Below are positions 7,963-10,912 of a DNA stretch of 10,912 bases, one piece after another; the stretch's first letter is position 1; every line of letters begins with the position of its first letter. The translations under genes were made by a program, and so were the position numbers. This stretch comes from Podila epigama (taxonomy: Eukaryota > Mortierellomycota > Mortierellomycetes > Mortierellales > Mortierellaceae), in assembly GCA_015679605.1 (NCBI GenBank), contig JAAAVE010001025.1, positions 1-10,912 of the forward strand. The letters are read 5' to 3'. Below the pieces are notes generated by a model. That model was not told the origin of the DNA and did no database searches. It saw only the letters and a program-made list of their open reading frames with translations.

Positions 7963-9267
7963 TTACATGTCAGCATCCGAGCCTGAATCATCATCATCTC
8001 CAGAAACCTCTGCGTTCTCCTTATCAATCCGTGCCAACAATTGATCCAACTCCATATCATCAGCCTCAGTGACAGCCTTGGGGCTCATCTTGGTGACCAT
8101 GTTGCCGTTAGACTTCTTGATGCTCTCCTCCAAGACCTGAATAGCCTTCTCCATGGTGTCAATGCCGAGCTGCTTGTCCAAAGCGTTGGTGATCATGACA
8201 TACAGAGGAGGAGCAACCAACTTGACGCGGATAGGCACCTCAGGCAGCGACACAGCCTCAGCCTCCTTGAACGCAGTCTTGATCGCGTCAATACCCTCAT
8301 AGTCAAAGCAGGTCACCTCAATATCAGCACGGATCTTGATGGGCTGTGGGGTCAAACGACGCTTAATGTTGTTCAACAACTCCTCCTTTGTGCTCTCGGG
8401 GATGTCCAATCCTTCAAAAACCTTCTCAGGCTCGCTATTGTTTTTTGTTGTCGTAATCGTTTGATCAAAATTGGGTTAGTAGAGTTCAAGTCAGTACAAT
8501 GTCATTTCAAAAAGAAAAAAGAAAAAGAAGAAAAAAAAAGTGTTCTTGCAAAACATGAAATCAACTCCAATTTCATGGAACCAGAAAGAAAAATGAAAAA
8601 AAGAAAACGACTTACTTGAGGGCAGCCTTGAAAGCATCGTAAGCGTGGCCGTACTTGGCGTACAAGGGCCAAGCAAGCTGCTCGTACAAAGCCTCCATGT
8701 CCTTGTTCTCCTTCTTGGCGACAGTCGACATGATCGAGTGGACAGCCTTTGATTTGTTGTAACGCTCCTCGCACTTTGCAATGTCATTAGCGGAAACACG
8801 GCGCTTGGACAGATCAATGTAGCCTAAGGAATCATTTTTATGAAAATTGTTAAAATTGTTAATAAAAAAATGTGTGAATGGCCACAGAATGTACAATCTT
8901 TTCAACATTGGCTTGCTCCTTTCGTAGTATAGTGTTGACAACAATACTCGAAAAAACGCATCCTTGTCACGTCTACTTGACAACACGAGCAGGAATGTGA
9001 CAAAACGAGCAAAATATCCAATAAATAAATATATGAATAAAACCAAAGAAGAAAGAATAATAGAAAAAAAAGAAAAGGATACAAATATGCTGATGTATCC
9101 TCTGTATACAAAATGACAATTATCCATGATAGCATCCTGCGCATAGTGTCGATAATGAATGAGTCACGACAATGTCCTTATTGCATTTCGCCTCTTTTCC
9201 TTTTGTATGTAGTATTTCGGCAATAACAATATCGACCCTCGCTTTCGTATTTCGAGTATGACATTGA

Positions 9268-9298
<31 letters not shown>

Positions 9299-9686
9299 GA
9301 GAAAAAAAAAGAAGGCAAACAAAGAAAAACGCTTATTCCTGCGGCGCAAACCTTCTTCCTGGCACAAAAAACAACCGCGCCAAAATCAGATGACACCCAT
9401 CCATTCCATCAATCAAAAAAAGCAAAGTCCAAATCTCCTTACCCTTCTCCTTGTCAACTCTGAGAACAACGACAACCTCGTTCTTTCCGACGCGGATGAG
9501 CTTCTGAATAGAGCGAATACGACGTCTCGACAACTCGCTCAACAAGATCATGCCCTCAATGTTGTCATACTCGAGCAACTGGACATAGGCTCCCATCTCG
9601 GCGATCTGACGCACGTTGACCATTACGAGGTCATCGACCTCGGGGAACTTGTTCGCATACATGCGACAGGACAATCTTCCAGACAT
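7963..9686 (-). CDS. SUI2: Translation initiation factor eIF2 subunit alpha (3 exons, 307 aa)
   Basis: The alpha subunit of eIF2 takes part in delivering initiator Met-tRNA to the 40S ribosome and is the target of stress kinases. Exons on the minus strand are 9686-9443, 8823-8616 and 8434-7963; the introns are 619 nt (GTAAGG...TTAG) and 181 nt (GTAAGT...ATAG). Both joins restore conserved sequence: [12 protein letters not shown] and [12 protein letters not shown]. The N-terminal S1 domain contains [18 protein letters not shown] and [20 protein letters not shown]. Ser53 in [10 protein letters not shown] corresponds to the regulatory Ser51 of mammalian numbering. The helical domain (exon 2) has [16 protein letters not shown] and [14 protein letters not shown]. 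The C-terminal alpha-beta domain has [25 protein letters not shown] and KLVAPPLYV. It ends in an acidic Asp/Ser-rich tail, as in yeast Sui2 (304 aa). Length, domain order and regulatory site are all intact. The start ATG follows an A/T-poor leader and matches the family N-terminus. Confidence 0.97.
9267..9314. repeat. A/G purine tract, AAAAAG repeats
   Basis: Repeated AAAAAG-type units lie inside the 619-nt first intron of eIF2-alpha. In the transcript this is a C/U tract near the 5' end of the intron (128 nt or more from the donor), so it is not the polypyrimidine tract of the acceptor. Confidence 0.7.
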
Positions 9687-10375
9687 GATGAAGGTGGATT
9701 AGATGGTGAGGTGAGGGAAAGAAAGATGGGCGAAGTGATGAAAGATTAATCAAGGATGCTCTCCCTCTCTTTTTTTTACGCCAGGGCGACGTTTTGAATG
9801 TGCAACAGACACACCAACAATGTAAACAACAGTCACTAATTTTTTGGGTCTACTTATTTTACATGACTTCTGCTTAAATGATATGCAAAGTCACAAATTC
9901 TTTGGATTGCGCGAAATACGTTTTTCTACACAAATTGATGGTTTGTTTGTTTGCGGGAATCTGCAGTGGTTTGACGCTATAAAAGGTAACAAAGAACATT
10001 TCTAACACGTTTCTCGTGCTTTAAAAAAGATGGAATGGTTCTTTCAGTGAGTAAATGGACTGAAGGAGAAGCTATAGAAACTGGCATCGAAACGCCTTCA
10101 CCATTTTTTTTTGTTCGTGGACCTGATGTTTGGCGTTTTCTCTTCAAAAAGATGAAAGAGCGCGTTAAAATATGCTACATATTCATTCATGACATATCTG
10201 CTTTCATCTCTTTCTTCTCATCCTTTACGTCTCATTGCTGTTCGTTTGTCATTGTCGTTAGGACTTTTTTTTTGGGTTCAAGTGATGAGAGAAAGCTAGG
10301 GATATTATTTAAGAGGAAACAATAAAAAAAAAAAATCATATACACTCATAACTAAAGCGACTGACGCACATGGTA
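9687..10375. other. Spacer: eIF2-alpha promoter and TPR-gene 3' UTR
   Basis: This 689-bp region holds the promoter of eIF2-alpha (minus) and the 3' end of the next minus gene. No gene is supported. A 96-codon plus-strand frame at 10035-10325 is Phe/Ser-rich and unrecognised, although a good TATA-like element precedes it (listed separately). No AATAAA is present on the minus strand close to the TPR stop codon. Confidence 0.55.
9979..9987 (+). promoter_or_regulatory. TATAAAAGG element on the plus strand
   Basis: A consensus TATA box, TATAAAAGG, points rightward. It is about 290 nt upstream of the eIF2-alpha ATG but in the opposite orientation, so it does not serve that gene in the usual way. 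Downstream at 10030 is ATGGAATGG, which gives only a six-codon frame (MEWFFQ), and at 10035 an unrecognised 96-codon frame. Confidence 0.3.
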
Positions 10376-10912
10376 TTATGCCAAGTAACGTGGAAGAGAA
10401 TCTGAAAACTCACGGATGGCACGCGATTGCTCGAGGTCAAGCGCATACCAGAGGCACTCCTTGGCCCGCGAAAGACGACCAGAAGCCTCAAACACTTTGC
10501 CAAGGTAGAACCATGCCTCCGCAGAGTTCCAACCCAAGCTCTTTGTCGTCGTTTCGAGCACACCCTCCGCCATCTCCACACTACCCGACTGGAGATATAC
10601 TCGACCCAACCGAGTGAGCGATGCCGCGTGGTATGGTGCAAGTGCAAGAGCCTTGGAGTACGAAGCCTGTGCCGTCTCATGATCGCCTTGTGCTGCATAC
10701 AAGAGACCGAGCTATATGCAAAAGGACATAACAGTGATGGTAAAAAAGAAAAATTCTTTGAGTTACATGGTGCATAGCATTTTGACAAAATAGACACAAT
10801 ATCCTCTCGTTCCTTTTCTCTCCTTCTTTCTCTTTCTCTTTCTCTTCAAGCACTTTACCTGATACCAGACATCAGGGTTAGAAGCATCCATGCGCTCAGC
10901 TTCTTCAATGGC
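10376..10912 (-). CDS. TTC7/YPP1-like TPR protein, C-terminal two exons
   Basis: TTC7 (YPP1 in yeast) is a TPR scaffold that helps recruit phosphatidylinositol 4-kinase (Stt4/PI4KA) to the plasma membrane. The window holds exon 10912-10859 (18 codons, runs off the edge) and last exon 10711-10376, separated by a 147-nt intron (GTAAAG...ATAG). The join reads NPDVWYQ|LGLLYAAQGDHETA, a typical TPR helix pair. Two further TPR-like units follow: SYSKALALAPYHAASLTRLG and SAEAWFYLGKVFEASGRLSRA. The end, AKECLWYALDLEQ followed by IREFSDSLPRYLA, matches the family's C-terminal signature (LELE...PFS.IPREL in animals). Visible sequence is 129 residues of a protein normally near 800-1000. The TPR assignment is firm; the TTC7/YPP1 subfamily rests on that C-terminal motif and the WYALDLE segment. 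Confidence 0.8.
10803..10850 (-). repeat. C/T-rich microsatellite in the TPR-gene intron
   Basis: CTTTCT-type units on the plus strand form an A/G tract in the transcript, lying just after the donor site of the 147-nt intron. This is ordinary low-complexity intron sequence. Confidence 0.6.

Noticed and set aside
8612-9127. A longer minus-strand frame (171 codons) that extends eIF2-alpha exon 2 upstream
   Set aside because: The upstream part is intron sequence encoding Phe/Leu/Tyr-rich residues; the TTAG acceptor at 8825-8824 restores the conserved [10 protein letters not shown] join with exon 1.
1-10912. Search for tRNA, rRNA, CRISPR, insertion sequences and transposon coding regions
   Set aside because: Nothing with the required cloverleaf, conserved cores, regular spaced repeats, terminal repeats or transposase/reverse transcriptase motifs was seen.

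Overview
This window looks like a piece of nuclear chromosome from a filamentous fungus, most likely an early-diverging (Mucoromycota-type) lineage. The reasons are several intron-split housekeeping genes with GT-AG introns and CTAAC/CTAAT-like branch sites, A/T-homopolymer-rich spacers, and a CDF transporter, eIF2-alpha, eL14 and a TTC7/YPP1-type TPR protein. The lineage is an inference from gene content and style; no rRNA or other marker is present. I found no operons, phage, CRISPR array, insertion sequence, tRNA or rRNA.

Layout. The left half reads rightward. It holds the 3' end of a His/Lys-rich protein (2-280), ribosomal protein eL14 (coding exons found from 1303 to 2501, first tiny exon unresolved), and a manganese-type cation diffusion facilitator (3291-5679, four exons, 676 aa). 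The right half reads leftward. It holds a small NDUFA4/COXFA4-like respiratory subunit (7131-6612, three exons, 85 aa), translation initiation factor eIF2-alpha (9686-7963, three exons, 307 aa), and the C-terminal two exons of a TTC7/YPP1-like TPR protein (10912-10376). The two gene groups converge on a spacer of about 930 bp (5680-6611).

Function. The genes are unlinked housekeeping functions: cytosolic translation (eL14, eIF2-alpha), mitochondrial respiration, Mn/metal transport and plasma-membrane lipid-kinase scaffolding. Nothing indicates a joint pathway or a gene cluster. All exon-intron junctions I give preserve reading frame and rejoin family-conserved sequence.

Most unusual material. 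The eL14 gene has a 664-nt intron, much longer than most others here. It holds at least five inverted repeats in about 300 nt plus an internal TATAAAAGG, and a second cluster of strong inverted repeats (731-816) lies upstream of the first recognisable coding exon. These could be intron-hosted or nested non-coding RNAs, but no known RNA family could be matched by eye. The His/Lys-rich protein with dibasic KR sites and the His-rich N-terminal extension of the transporter are also worth a look. I do not see convincing evidence for a new biological system.
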